From Mycobacterium sp. MBM (GTDB lineage: Bacteria > Actinomycetota > Actinomycetes > Mycobacteriales > Mycobacteriaceae): a DNA stretch of 64,000 bases. This document shows, in pieces, positions 1 to 9,455 of this stretch. The stretch lies in contig JAKJHY010000013.1 of assembly GCA_021648845.1 (NCBI GenBank), positions 62,001-126,000 on the forward strand. The letters run 5' to 3'. The translations under genes and the position numbers were made by a program. The notes under the pieces are model-generated. The model searched no databases and was not told where the DNA came from. It was given only the letters and a program-made list of their open reading frames with translations. Positions within the stretch are counted from its first letter, which is position 1. The number at the start of each line of letters is the position of its first letter.

Positions 1-86
1 TTCATCCGGTCGGGGCGGTTCAGCGTGATCCAGCCGGTGTGCTCGCGGACCTCGACGAGCACCTCGAAATCGCCGTGTGTGCTCAC
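1..86 (-). CDS. enoyl-CoA hydratase/isomerase family protein (5' end only)
   Basis: The reverse strand from a GTG at 86 reads VSTHGDFEVLVEVREHTG and then WITLNRPDRMN. The second part is the opening beta strand and NRP motif of crotonase-fold enoyl-CoA hydratases/isomerases. The GTG overlaps the TGA of the upstream SDR gene, so the two are probably one translationally coupled operon. Only about 28 codons are inside the window, so substrate and catalytic residues cannot be judged. The pairing with an SDR suggests a fatty-acid or sterol side-chain beta-oxidation step; this is inference. Confidence 0.75.
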   Translation of the reverse strand, partial: MSTHGDFEVLVEVREHTGWITLNRPDRM

Positions 87-829
87 ATGTACCTCCCGCC
101 GCCGACCTCGATCACCGTGCCGGTGATGTAGCTGGACAGGCCCGAGCCGAGGAAGACCACCGCGCCGGCCACCTCACCGGGTTCGCCGGCCCGTTTCATC
201 GGGACGTCGGCCTCGCGCTGGGCGAACACCTCCGGCGGCATGGCCGCGGTCATGGGTGTGCGGATGAGTCCGGGTTGGATGGCGTTGACCCGCACGTTGT
301 GGTGGGCAACCTCCTTGGCCGCGGCTTTGGTCAGACCGACGATGCCCGCCTTGGCGGCGCTGTAGTTGGTCTGGCCGGGATTTCCCGATTTGCCGGACAG
401 CGAGGAGATGTTGACGATGCTGCCCGACTTCTGTTCGCGCATCACCGCCGAGGCTTCCCGGATGCCGAGCCAGGTGCCGCGCAGGTGCACCGTGATGACG
501 GCGTCGAAGTCGGACACCTGCATCTTCTTCAGCGAGGCGTCGCGGGTGATCCCGGCGTTGTTGACGAAGATGTCGAGCCGGCCGTAGTGGTCGACCGTGC
601 CGGACACCAGGTCGCGCACGGCGTCCTCAGAGGTGACGTCGCACGCAACTCCCCGGCAGTCGCCGGCAGGCCCCGCCACCTCGGTGGCCGCCCGCGCCGC
701 GGCGGTCTCGTCGAGATCGGCGAACACCACCCGGGCACCGTGCTCGTGCAAGGTTCGCCCGATCTCCAACCCGATACCCTGCGCGGCACCGGTCACCACG
801 GCGACCTTGCCCTGGAGCAGTGTGTCCAC
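83..829 (-). CDS. SDR family oxidoreductase, FabG-like
   Basis: A 248-residue classical short-chain dehydrogenase, the usual length of 3-oxoacyl-ACP/CoA reductases. The nucleotide-binding motif TGAAQGIG lies near residue 14, the NNAG motif near 90, a Ser in the NISS segment, and the catalytic pair in YSAAKAG. The protein ends in the typical VEVGGGRYM tail. The start is a GTG at 829. It is followed with overlap by an enoyl-CoA hydratase gene and is divergent from a second SDR. It probably reduces or oxidises a 3-hydroxyacyl intermediate with NAD(P)H in the cytoplasm; the substrate is unknown. Confidence 0.9.
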   Translation of the reverse strand: MDTLLQGKVAVVTGAAQGIGLEIGRTLHEHGARVVFADLDETAAARAATEVAGPAGDCRGVACDVTSEDAVRDLVSGTVDHYGRLDIFVNNAGITRDASLKKMQVSDFDAVITVHLRGTWLGIREASAVMREQKSGSIVNISSLSGKSGNPGQTNYSAAKAGIVGLTKAAAKEVAHHNVRVNAIQPGLIRTPMTAAMPPEVFAQREADVPMKRAGEPGEVAGAVVFLGSGLSSYITGTVIEVGGGRYM

Positions 830-940
830 CCGGAATCTCCCATCGCACGAGGCATAGACAAATCTAACCGAAATTTCTAATCTAGGTTAAATCAATTGGT
901 CGGGCGGTTTCAACCATGGGGCCGCCGAGAAGGGAACGAC
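830..940. promoter_or_regulatory. divergent promoter region between two SDR genes
   Basis: About 110 bp, markedly AT-richer than its surroundings near 860-895, with the words AAATCTAACC, TTCTAATCTAGG and TTAAATC. Similar AT-rich words (TCTAAAATAAAC, CAAAATTAAACTC) occur in the spacers at 13042-13056 and 11208-11222, so one lipid-responsive repressor might serve all three. That is inference. A good ribosome-binding site, AGAAGGGA, lies before the ATG at 941. Confidence 0.4.
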
Positions 941-1738
941 ATGGATCTGGGATTGTCGGGAGCGCGCGTCGTCGTCACCGGAGGCGCGTCCAACATCGGA
1001 CGCGGCATCGTGCATGAATTCGCCGTGGAGGGCGCGCGCATCGTGCTCAACGATCTCGACGCACCGCAGGCCGACAAGGTCCGGGCCGAAGCGCTGCAGC
1101 GCGGTGCCGCCGAAGTGGAACTCGCCGTCGAAGACCTGACCGTCGACGGGGCCGCCGCACGCACCGTCGAGGCCGCGGTATCGCGATGGGGCGGCGTGGA
1201 CGTCCTGGTCAACAATGCCGGGTGGAGTGTCCCGGGCTTCGTGGCCAGCGATACCGACCGACACAAGTGGCAGCGCACCATAGAGATCAACTTCTTCAGC
1301 GCCGTGGCCGCCACCCAGGCCGCCATCGCGGCCATGAAGGACACCGGAGGCGGTTCGATCGTCTTCATCGCCAGCGACGCCGCGTTCGGTCAGATCCGCC
1401 AGGGCATCTACGGTGCATCCAAGGCGGCCATGGTCGCCTTCGCGCGCACCACGGCGCGCGAACACGGCCGCCACGGAATCAGGTCGAACATCGTCTGCCC
1501 GGGCCTGGTCATGCCGGACGGCCCCGAGGCGGTCGGGGCCGCCAGCCTCTGGGCGGTCGGCCAGGACGAGGTCTTTAACCCCAAGCAGATCGACTTCATG
1601 CTCAAGGACACCCCGATGCGTCAACTCACCACCGCCGAAGATGTCGCGCGTGCCGTGCTGTGGTTCGCCTCCCCGACCGCCGCCCGTCAGGTGACGGGCC
1701 AGATGATCTCCGTCAGCGGCGGTTACACGATGCCGTGA
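941..1738 (+). CDS. SDR family oxidoreductase
   Basis: A 265-residue classical SDR beginning MDLGLSGARVVVTGG. The start at 941 is preferred over upstream in-frame codons because AGAAGGGA precedes it at good spacing. Visible motifs are TGGASNIGRG for cofactor binding, NNAGWS, FIASDAA with the catalytic Ser, and YGASKAA with the Tyr/Lys pair. It is divergent from the first SDR and convergent with the mce operon, ending 22 bp from mceF. An SDR beside an mce locus fits lipid or sterol catabolism, but the substrate is not readable from sequence. Confidence 0.9.
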   Translation: MDLGLSGARVVVTGGASNIGRGIVHEFAVEGARIVLNDLDAPQADKVRAEALQRGAAEVELAVEDLTVDGAAARTVEAAVSRWGGVDVLVNNAGWSVPGFVASDTDRHKWQRTIEINFFSAVAATQAAIAAMKDTGGGSIVFIASDAAFGQIRQGIYGASKAAMVAFARTTAREHGRHGIRSNIVCPGLVMPDGPEAVGAASLWAVGQDEVFNPKQIDFMLKDTPMRQLTTAEDVARAVLWFASPTAARQVTGQMISVSGGYTMP

Positions 1739-1760
1739 TCGCCCTCACCGCCGACACCGA

Positions 1761-3224
1761 TCACCGTGATGGCGGCACCAGCATCGACTGCCACGACTCC
1801 GGCTTCCCGGCGCCCGCCAGATTGGCCTGGGTGTAGCGCTTCCCGTCCGGCCCGAGATAACTCCCCGTGGCTGGGTCGTATTCGGCCACCGCGATGGGCG
1901 GCGCCAGCGCCGGTGGCGCAGCCGCGGGAGCTGCCGGCGCGGGGGCCGTCTCTCCGGGACGGATCTGCGGAACGGGCTGACCGGATAGTGTCGCGTTGGG
2001 ATCGCCCTTCCAGTTGAACCCGTCGTTGAGCGGTACGTAGTTCTCGTCGCTCTCGCACATCTTGACCGTCGGCGCCCGCTTCCCCGGTCGCGTCGCACAG
2101 GGCAGGTTGCGGGCACCTCGGACATTGAACATCGAGTCCTGCGGCACACGGCAATAGAAGTCACCCGCCGGGCGATCCGGGTAATCGGTCAAACTCGTCG
2201 ACCGAGCCTGGTTCGGCGGCAGATACCCCGTCAGGCATGGAGGCGGGAGGTTGAGGTTCAGGTTGAAGCTCAGAAACGCGCCCTTGTAATCGGGTTTGGT
2301 GTCGCGATTGGTGACGCCCGCACCCTGCACCACCTCGACGGCCGACGGCGCCAGCACCAGCAGCTGCTCGATATGCGGCTGGTAGGTGACCGCCACATCC
2401 CCGAGGGTGACCAGGTTCGCCAGTACCACCGGCAGGGTCGGTGAGACCCGGTCGAACAGTTGACGGACCTCGTCGGCGGCCCGCGGACCCACATCGAGGA
2501 TGCCCGTGACCGACTTGTCCTCCCGCTTGAGCTGTTCGGTCACCGAGGCCATATTGGCGGCCCACGCCTCGATCGAATCCGCGGTGGCGGTTTGGGAATC
2601 CAGAATGGGTTTGGAGTTGTCGATCAGGTTGGTCAGCGCGTCGAGATTCTCGCGGGCGTCGATGGCCAACGTCGTCGAACCCTTGACCAGACGGGCCAGA
2701 TCCGGGCCCAAACCTCCTACAGCCACGGCCGATTCGTCGACCACCGTCTGAAGGTCGTCACCGGGGATGACCTCCAGCCCCGTGTTCGCCGCCGCCAACA
2801 GATCACTGATGTCCGGTGGTACCGAGGTTCGGTCCCGCGGGATCACCGCACCCTCCGCGAGGCGGCCGGTATCGCTGTCGGGGATCAGTGAGACGTATTG
2901 CTCGCCGATGGACGAGGCGCTGTGGACCTCGGCCGTCACGTCGGAAGGGATGTCGACATCGGATTTGAGCGACAGTTCGGCCACCACACCGGACTGGGTG
3001 AGATCCACCCGCGCCACCCGGCCCACGTTGGTTCCGCGGTAGGTGACGTTGGCGTTCTCGTAGAGTCCGGCGGCGGCCGGTAACTGGACGGTCACCTTGT
3101 AGTGGCCGTACCCGAACAGCAGGTTCGGAAGGCCCATGTAGTTGAAGATCATGATGGCACCACCGGCGAGGGTGATCACCGCGAAGAAGGCGAGCTGGGT
3201 GATGACTCTTCTGCTGAGTACCAT
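1761..3224 (-). CDS. Mce family protein, MceF position
   Basis: A 487-residue MlaD/Mce protein, last gene of the mce operon. It has an N-terminal membrane anchor at about residues 8-30, then an MCE domain that includes VTYRGTNVGRVARV, a long helical region of the type that forms the hexamer tunnel, and a proline-rich C-terminus (residues about 425-455). The family forms a periplasm-spanning tube that carries lipids to the YrbE permease. It begins directly before the end of mceE with no spacer. The mce paralogue number cannot be assigned with confidence. Confidence 0.92.
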   Translation of the reverse strand: MVLSRRVITQLAFFAVITLAGGAIMIFNYMGLPNLLFGYGHYKVTVQLPAAAGLYENANVTYRGTNVGRVARVDLTQSGVVAELSLKSDVDIPSDVTAEVHSASSIGEQYVSLIPDSDTGRLAEGAVIPRDRTSVPPDISDLLAAANTGLEVIPGDDLQTVVDESAVAVGGLGPDLARLVKGSTTLAIDARENLDALTNLIDNSKPILDSQTATADSIEAWAANMASVTEQLKREDKSVTGILDVGPRAADEVRQLFDRVSPTLPVVLANLVTLGDVAVTYQPHIEQLLVLAPSAVEVVQGAGVTNRDTKPDYKGAFLSFNLNLNLPPPCLTGYLPPNQARSTSLTDYPDRPAGDFYCRVPQDSMFNVRGARNLPCATRPGKRAPTVKMCESDENYVPLNDGFNWKGDPNATLSGQPVPQIRPGETAPAPAAPAAAPPALAPPIAVAEYDPATGSYLGPDGKRYTQANLAGAGKPESWQSMLVPPSR

Positions 3225-4364
3225 CTAGGGCCCCTGATTCAGGTGGTACGGGATGATCAACGGATTGACCGCGGTGTACGGGCTGGGCAGCTGACCGATC
3301 GTGCGGCCCCATTGCATCTCCAACTCGGTGAGTTCGCCCTCGAATCGGGTGCCGGTGAAGAACGACGAATCGATGCGGCTCAACGTCAGATCGATGACGG
3401 CGGTCAGGTTCGCGTAGTCACCGCGGAACCATTTGTCCAGCGTCTCCTGGGCGAACGGATACACCGAGAAGAAGCTCAACGACCGAGTGAGCGCAGGCCC
3501 GGAATCTGCCAGCGATTTCACCACCGGGGCAAGATCTTTGAGCTGAGCCACCAGCGCCTCTTTGGTCTGGTTGCTGGAATCGGCGGCCAGGGCGCTGAAC
3601 TTGCCGAGCTGATCCAGTGCCTCGGTGAGGGTGTCGCGTTCCTCCCGCAGGACGCTCAATGCCTCGGGGATGGTATCGAGCGCCCGGTCGAGCACCGGGT
3701 CCTGCTCGGCGAAGTCGCCGACCAGGTTGTTCAAACTCTCGGTGGCGCTGATGATGTCGGCGGTCTGGCGGTCGGTGTTGGCGATGAACGTGTCCAGCTC
3801 GGTGATCAGGCTACGCAGGTCGTTCTCCCGCCCGGCGAAGGCGGTGCTCAACGCCGCGGTGATGTCCTGGATCTGACCGATGCCGCCACCGTTGAGTAAC
3901 AGCGACACCGCAGCCAGCGTCTGCTCGGTCGACGGATACGCGCCACCGTAGGCCAGGTTGATCACCGAGCCCTCGCGCAGTCGGCCCTCCGGTGCCTCGT
4001 CGATCGGTGGCGCCAGTTCGATGTGCAGCGACCCCAGCAGGCTGGTCTGCCCGACGGTCGCCGTCGCGTTGGCCGGCAGCGCGACGTTGCCGTCGAGGGT
4101 CATGGTCAGCACGGCGTGCCAGTCCTGGCGCTCGATCTTCGTCACGGTGCCCACGTTGACGTCACCGACCCGCACCCGCGAGTTCTCCTGGACGTTGTTC
4201 ACATCCGGTAGCTCCGCCCGGATCGTGAACGATCCGGGTCCGCCGCCTGCGGTGCCGGGCATGGGTAGCGAATTCAGACCGCGCCAGTCGCTGCAGCCGG
4301 TGAGTACGGCCATGGCCGTCACCGCGCAGCCGGCCAACACCAGTGCACGTCGGCGGCCGGTCAT
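3225..4364 (-). CDS. Mce family lipoprotein, MceE position
   Basis: A 379-residue Mce protein. The N-terminus has a signal peptide and a lipobox LTGC ending near residue 24, so it is a lipoprotein as MceE/LprN proteins are. The MCE domain follows (SRVRVGDVNVGTVTKI), then a helical domain. The ATG at 4364 overlaps the stop of mceD by 4 nt. Upstream in-frame codons exist but lie inside mceD and are ignored. In the complex it is the lipid-anchored subunit of the hetero-hexameric lipid tunnel. Confidence 0.92.
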   Translation of the reverse strand: MTGRRRALVLAGCAVTAMAVLTGCSDWRGLNSLPMPGTAGGGPGSFTIRAELPDVNNVQENSRVRVGDVNVGTVTKIERQDWHAVLTMTLDGNVALPANATATVGQTSLLGSLHIELAPPIDEAPEGRLREGSVINLAYGGAYPSTEQTLAAVSLLLNGGGIGQIQDITAALSTAFAGRENDLRSLITELDTFIANTDRQTADIISATESLNNLVGDFAEQDPVLDRALDTIPEALSVLREERDTLTEALDQLGKFSALAADSSNQTKEALVAQLKDLAPVVKSLADSGPALTRSLSFFSVYPFAQETLDKWFRGDYANLTAVIDLTLSRIDSSFFTGTRFEGELTELEMQWGRTIGQLPSPYTAVNPLIIPYHLNQGP

Positions 4365-5653
4365 GAACCTGCTCCCGGTGGCGTCATCATCCCGGTGAGT
4401 CCGGCCGCGGGGTCGGTCTGCTGGGCCTCGGCTGCCAGGGCAGGCGCCGGAGCAGGTGCCGGTGCGGCGGCGGGCGCCGGTGGCACGTAATCGGGTCGCA
4501 TCCAATCCTCGCTGTAGGTCACCTCATTGGGCCGGGCGACCGCGCCGACCAGGGGATTCCCGCCGATCGGGAAGAAGTTCATCTGGCGGTTCTTCACGAT
4601 GGGCGCCAGGTACTGCACGCACAGCTTCGACGACTGCTCGGCTCCGAGCCGGGACGCGGCCTGGATCGCCCCGCACAGAAAGCTGATCGGGTCGCTGAAG
4701 TTGTTGGTCGACAGCGCACCGCTGAGCGTGCCCTGGGCAGGCTGGTAGATGTTGATGAAGTTCTGCAGCACGGTCGGCGAGATGTGCAGGAACTGTTTGA
4801 TGTCGTCGACGCTGTCGGTCAGCGCCTGCGACACCGAGGCCAGCTTGTCCGAGGTGGTGCCCAGGGACTCCTTGTTGGCGGCCACGAAGGTCGCCACTGT
4901 CTTGGACACCTCGCTGACACTGGCTGCAGCAGAGCTGATCTCGTCGGGATCGTCGGCCAGCGCCCATGTCACCGAAGCGAGATTGCGGTTGAGCTGCGAC
5001 ATCACGTCCGAGCTGTCCTGCAGCGCGGACACCAGTAGCGACAGGTTGCGCAAGGTGCTGAACAGGTCGCTGCTGTGATCGCCCAGCGCCGAAGTCGCCT
5101 TGGACAGTTTGATCAACGTGTCACGGATGTTCTTGCCCTGTCCCCGGAGGTTGTCGGCGGCAGTGTTGACCAGAGAGCCCAGCGTGCTCACTCCCCCTGG
5201 TTCGGTGGGCTGCAGCATCTCGGTGAATCGCTGCAGCTGTACCCGCACCTCGTCCCATTCGACCGGCACCGCGGTGCGCTCCATGGGAATCACCGCGTCG
5301 GCGGGCAGGGCGGGACCGCTGGTGTAGGCGGGCGTCAGCTGGATGGCCCGGGCGGTCACCAGCGACGGCGCGAGGATGACCGCCTTGACGTCGGCGGGTA
5401 CCGAGTAGGTGTCGTCGATCCAGAAGCTCACCTTGGCGCGGTCGGGCTCGACGTCGATGCGCTCGATCTCGCCGACCGGCACCCCGAGGATGCGGATCTC
5501 GTCGCCGACGAACAGACCGTTGGTGTTGTCGAAATATGCCGTGAACGCGGTCCTGGCGATGTTGGTGGTCGTCCGCAGGATCGCGACCACCCCGACGGCC
5601 AATACGGCAGTCAGCAGCAGCGCCAACCAGATTCGAATGCGCGGTCGCGTCAC
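4361..5653 (-). CDS. Mce family protein, MceD position
   Basis: A 430-residue Mce protein. The start is a GTG at 5653 that overlaps the mceC stop as GTGA. The N-terminal transmembrane anchor (IRIWLALLLTAVLAVGVVAI) is followed by the MCE domain with DEIRILGVPVGEIERI, a long amphipathic helical stretch, and an Ala/Pro-rich low-complexity tail of alternating A and P near residues 395-412. It belongs to the six-subunit lipid-transport tube fed by the YrbE permeases. Confidence 0.92.
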   Translation of the reverse strand: MTRPRIRIWLALLLTAVLAVGVVAILRTTTNIARTAFTAYFDNTNGLFVGDEIRILGVPVGEIERIDVEPDRAKVSFWIDDTYSVPADVKAVILAPSLVTARAIQLTPAYTSGPALPADAVIPMERTAVPVEWDEVRVQLQRFTEMLQPTEPGGVSTLGSLVNTAADNLRGQGKNIRDTLIKLSKATSALGDHSSDLFSTLRNLSLLVSALQDSSDVMSQLNRNLASVTWALADDPDEISSAAASVSEVSKTVATFVAANKESLGTTSDKLASVSQALTDSVDDIKQFLHISPTVLQNFINIYQPAQGTLSGALSTNNFSDPISFLCGAIQAASRLGAEQSSKLCVQYLAPIVKNRQMNFFPIGGNPLVGAVARPNEVTYSEDWMRPDYVPPAPAAAPAPAPAPALAAEAQQTDPAAGLTGMMTPPGAGS

Positions 5654-7017
5654 TGTGCGTTGCCTCCTGGATCGGCCGGCGCGCCCCCGGGTGCGACCTC
5701 GCCCGGTGCGCGGTGATAGACGGGCGCCGGGGTGGGTTCGGGATGGGACTGCTGGCCCGGCGGTGGTAGCGCCGGGGGGCCTGGCGGCGGGCCACCGGGT
5801 GCCGGTTGCGGCCCGGGATCGCGGTAGGGATAGCAGCCCGGCCCGGGCAATGGGATGGCCGGCGGCCCGCACTGGGTGTCGCCGGGGTTACCGGTGATCG
5901 CGTCGGGAATGGTCAGGCGCGGCTCACCGCCCTGGCCGGTACGGGGGAACGGTACCGGCAAGGCCGGCAGGCCGGGCTGACCGACCTGCGGATCTGTGCG
6001 TTGTGAGGGTGCCAGCACGTTCGGATCCAGACCGAGGTCGGAGAACGCGGCATCGATGAACGGTTGAAGATATTGTCCGGGAAGAAGGTTGGACAGATAG
6101 GCCTTGAAGAAGGGCCCCGAGGACACCGACTCACCCAGCGAGAAGACGTAACTGGTGAGTCCCTTGATGGACTGCTGGACCTCTGACTTTCTGTTCTCGA
6201 CGATCGTCAGTGCGCCGTTGAGCTTGTCCAGCGCCGGCTTGAGGGTGTCCCGGTTGTCGGCGACGAATCCGTTGATCTGCGTGGACAGCGCCGTGATGTT
6301 GTTCGAGATCTGATCCAGTGCCGCACCCTGCTCGCCGAGTGCACGCAGCAGTTCGTTCGAGTCGCGCACCAGCTGGACGATCTTGTCGCTGCGCTCGCCG
6401 AGGACGGTGGTGGCCTTGTTGGCATTGGCCAGCAGCCGACGAAGCTGCTCGTCGCGGCGGTTGAGGGTGTCGGAGAAGCGTGCGACGCCGTCGACGGCGA
6501 CGCGGAGATCGTCGGGTGTGTCGCGGAACGTCTCGGCCAGGGTGGACAACGAGGTCGAAAGCTGATCGGTGTTCAGCCCGCTGATCTGGGCGGTGATATC
6601 ACCGATCGCGTCGGGTAGCTGGTATGCCGATGTGGTGCGCTCCAGGGGTATGACACCGTCCTGGTCGCCCTCGCCGCGCGGGGTGATGTCGAGGATCTTG
6701 GATCCCAGCAGGCTCTTGGTCTTGACCGCGGCTTCGGTACGGTCACCGAGCTGCACGTCGTCGTCGACGCTGAACCGCACGAGTACACGGGGCCCGTCCA
6801 GCGAGATACTCTGCACCTTACCGACCTGATAGCCCGAAACCTGCACCGCAGCACCGGTTGTCAATCCGCCCGCTTCGGCGAAATGAGCTTCGTAGGTCTG
6901 CTGCGACGACACCAGCGGCAGCTTGTCGTAGTTGAGCACCCCCATGCCGATCGTGCCGACGGTCACGACACCGATCAGCCCGATGACCGCGGGGTTGCGC
7001 TCTTGGAAGGCTTTCAT
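5650..7017 (-). CDS. Mce family protein, MceC position
   Basis: A 455-residue Mce protein starting MKAFQERNPAVIG. The ATG at 7017 overlaps the stop of mceB, so an earlier in-frame codon at 7029 is unlikely. It has an N-terminal anchor (GLIGVVTVGTIGMGVL), an MCE domain (AAVQVSGYQVGKVQSISL) and a helical domain. The last 100 or so residues are very proline- and glycine-rich, typical of MceC tails, which may thread through or sit on the outer side of the envelope. Confidence 0.92.
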   Translation of the reverse strand: MKAFQERNPAVIGLIGVVTVGTIGMGVLNYDKLPLVSSQQTYEAHFAEAGGLTTGAAVQVSGYQVGKVQSISLDGPRVLVRFSVDDDVQLGDRTEAAVKTKSLLGSKILDITPRGEGDQDGVIPLERTTSAYQLPDAIGDITAQISGLNTDQLSTSLSTLAETFRDTPDDLRVAVDGVARFSDTLNRRDEQLRRLLANANKATTVLGERSDKIVQLVRDSNELLRALGEQGAALDQISNNITALSTQINGFVADNRDTLKPALDKLNGALTIVENRKSEVQQSIKGLTSYVFSLGESVSSGPFFKAYLSNLLPGQYLQPFIDAAFSDLGLDPNVLAPSQRTDPQVGQPGLPALPVPFPRTGQGGEPRLTIPDAITGNPGDTQCGPPAIPLPGPGCYPYRDPGPQPAPGGPPPGPPALPPPGQQSHPEPTPAPVYHRAPGEVAPGGAPADPGGNAQ

Positions 7018-8042
7018 TTCGGCGTGCACCTACCGGTGTCCTGGCCGGCCAGTTTCACATACACCGGTTGACCGCCCTTACCGTTGAGTTTCAGTACGAG
7101 ATCGCAGATGTAGAAGGAGAAGTAATCGCCGTTGAGCCCTTGCCGCCCCAGGATCCGGTAGGACTGCGGCAGCGTGGCGAGCAGATTGTCGAGGTAGTCG
7201 TGGTCGGCCACCACGATGCCCGCGGCCCGGTCGGTCTGCTCGACCGTTTCCTTCAGCGGTGGCCGGGCCTGCGCCAGCAGGTCGGCGATGCTGGCAGCGG
7301 ACTCGTTGGTGTACGCCACCGCCGCACTGAGGTCACTCTTGCGTTCTTTGAGGGTGTGCACGATCTCGGAGAGCGAGTCGACCGCGCTACCGAACGTGTC
7401 CTTTTGGTCGCCGAGTGAACCGAGCACGGTGTTGAGATTGGTGATGACCTGGCCGACGAGCTCGTCACGGTCGGCGAGGGTGTTGGTCAACGCGGCGGTG
7501 TTGGACAGAAACGAGGCGATCGTCGCGCCCTGCCCCTGCAGTGCGGAGAGCAGCTGACCGCTCAGCGCGTTCACCTGGTCAGGATCCAACGCCCGGAACA
7601 GCGGCCGGAACCCGCCGATGAGGGCGTCCAGGTCCAGGGCCGGCGTGGTGCGGGACAACGGAATGGTGGCGCCGGGCGTAAGGGGCTGTACCGAGCCGGC
7701 GCCCTCCTCCAGCGCGAGATACCTTCCGCCGATGACGTTGTCATAGCGGATGGCTGCCCGGCTGCCTTCTGTCAGCACCACCGAGTCGTCGGCACTGAAT
7801 GCCACGGTGACGGTGCTGTCACCGTTGAGCCGGATGTCTTCGACCTTGCCCACTTCGACGCCGGCGATCCGGACGAAGTTGCCGGTCTCCAAGCCCGTCA
7901 CATTGGCGAACACCGCTTGGAATGACCGGGCATCGCCGAACCGAAACTGGGCAAAAACGGTCAGCAGCGCGAACATGCCGAACAGCGCGACCACGATGAA
8001 CACGGCAAGCCGCCAGGCGGCGCCTGACAAGTTGTCCTTCAT
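7014..8042 (-). CDS. Mce family protein, MceB position
   Basis: A 342-residue Mce protein. An N-terminal anchor (LAVFIVVALFGMFALLTVF) is followed by the MCE domain with NFVRIAGVEVGKVEDIRL and a helical domain. Unlike its neighbours it has no proline-rich tail and ends with VKLAGQDTGRCTPK. The ATG is at 8042, 45 bp after the end of mceA. It is part of the lipid-transport hexamer. Confidence 0.92.
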   Translation of the reverse strand: MKDNLSGAAWRLAVFIVVALFGMFALLTVFAQFRFGDARSFQAVFANVTGLETGNFVRIAGVEVGKVEDIRLNGDSTVTVAFSADDSVVLTEGSRAAIRYDNVIGGRYLALEEGAGSVQPLTPGATIPLSRTTPALDLDALIGGFRPLFRALDPDQVNALSGQLLSALQGQGATIASFLSNTAALTNTLADRDELVGQVITNLNTVLGSLGDQKDTFGSAVDSLSEIVHTLKERKSDLSAAVAYTNESAASIADLLAQARPPLKETVEQTDRAAGIVVADHDYLDNLLATLPQSYRILGRQGLNGDYFSFYICDLVLKLNGKGGQPVYVKLAGQDTGRCTPK

Positions 8043-8087
8043 CTCGTCTGCCTCTCGATACTGGGTCGTCTCACGTGCGGGCGGTGC

Positions 8088-9452
8088 TCACGGCGCCGGT
8101 GGCGGCCCGGCAATCCCCGGCGGGACAGGCGCGGGTGGTACGCCGGGATAGAGCGGGGTACCTCCGGGGCCGTACTGGGGGGCGCCGTAGGGCGGCGCAC
8201 CGGGGTACGGAATCGGGCCCGGCGCCGGGCCGCCCGGGTAGCGGATGCTCGGCGGTTCCGGCACCGCACGAGTCACCGGGAAGTAGTTGGCCCAGCCGGG
8301 GAATCCGATGCCCGGGTTGGGCCGGTTGTCCAGGCCAGTGCCCCAGCCGGTGTTGGCGATCAGCGTGCGCACGGGCCAGTTCTTGGCCACATCGGGCAGC
8401 GATCCACAGCCCGGCTTGCCGCCGGGTCCGCCCTTGGCACCGTTGACGGGCAGGTTCTGCGGATACCGGTAAGGGTCGTCGCCCAGCAGCAGCGCGGCAT
8501 CCACGATCAGTGATTTGCCGTTCGCCCCACCGGTGTAGTCGGCCTGTCCGAAATCGATGGCGTTCTTGCCGCCGACGAGAAGGCAGGTCAGCGACGGGTT
8601 GTACGTGTTGAGCAGCGCCGCGGTCGGCCGCAGCGTGTTGATCGCCCGCACCAGATTGTCCTTGTTCGGGCCCAACACCGCGGTTCCGCTCTTCGAGAAC
8701 CCGATCACGTTGAGCAACAACGAATCCAGCTCGCGAGCGCGGTCGGCGATCGTCTCACTGGTCGTGCTTGCGGCATCGAGCACACGCAGGATGTCCGGCG
8801 CGGCCCCGGCGTAGGCGTCGTTGAAGTTCTTGAACGCCCGCCAGTCCTGCCCGATGGTCTCGGTGCGCTGGTTGAGCGCGATGAGCACCTCATTGGCTGC
8901 CGTCGTCGCCTCCCCCATGCGAGGCCCCTGGCCGCGCACGCCCTCGGCGATCGCCGAGAAGACGGTGTTCAGCTTGGCGGGATCGATCTTGTGGATGACA
9001 CCGACGAGGTTCTGGAACACCGTGTTCACCTCGGTGCTGACGTTCTGTGACTGCAGGACGGCGCCCGCGGCGAGTACCTGCCCGGACGGGTCCTGCGGGT
9101 AGATGAGGTCGACGTACTTGGCGCCGAACACGGTGGTCGAGGCGATCCGGGCCTGCACATTGGACGGAAGGTAGGCGATCTTGTCCCGATCGAGCTCCAG
9201 TTTCAGACTGACCGGATCGCTGCCACCGGTGACGGCGCCGACGTGACCGACCTGCACGCCGCGCAGCTTGACCTTGGCTCCGACCTCCATGACCAAACCG
9301 GCGCGATCGGAGCTCAGTGTCACCGGCACATAGCTTTTGAACGAACCGGTGAACAGCGCGCCGGTGAGGGCGACTGCGGCGATGACGAAGACGATGAGGA
9401 TCGCGGTCCACCAGTCCGGGTGGATGAGCGGTTCGCCTGCCTTGCGTGCCAT
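8088..9452 (-). CDS. Mce family protein, MceA position
   Basis: A 454-residue Mce protein, first Mce gene after the two permeases. The N-terminal hydrophobic segment is about residues 16-36. The MCE domain includes AKVKLRGVQVGHVGAV, followed by the longer MceA-type helical domain and a Pro/Gly/Tyr-rich tail with PYPGAPPYGAP-like runs. The ATG at 9452 follows the yrbEB stop by 3 nt. In known Mce complexes this subunit contributes to the tube that takes up fatty acids, cholesterol or other lipids. Which lipid this system carries cannot be read from the sequence. Confidence 0.92.
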   Translation of the reverse strand: MARKAGEPLIHPDWWTAILIVFVIAAVALTGALFTGSFKSYVPVTLSSDRAGLVMEVGAKVKLRGVQVGHVGAVTGGSDPVSLKLELDRDKIAYLPSNVQARIASTTVFGAKYVDLIYPQDPSGQVLAAGAVLQSQNVSTEVNTVFQNLVGVIHKIDPAKLNTVFSAIAEGVRGQGPRMGEATTAANEVLIALNQRTETIGQDWRAFKNFNDAYAGAAPDILRVLDAASTTSETIADRARELDSLLLNVIGFSKSGTAVLGPNKDNLVRAINTLRPTAALLNTYNPSLTCLLVGGKNAIDFGQADYTGGANGKSLIVDAALLLGDDPYRYPQNLPVNGAKGGPGGKPGCGSLPDVAKNWPVRTLIANTGWGTGLDNRPNPGIGFPGWANYFPVTRAVPEPPSIRYPGGPAPGPIPYPGAPPYGAPQYGPGGTPLYPGVPPAPVPPGIAGPPPAP

Positions 9453-9455
9453 CGC

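Noticed and set aside
77..880. Long plus-strand frame opposite the first SDR gene, and many similar frames opposite mce, copper and ars genes.
   Set aside because: They are antisense shadows typical of high-GC DNA; the opposite frames carry clear family motifs and ribosome-binding sites.
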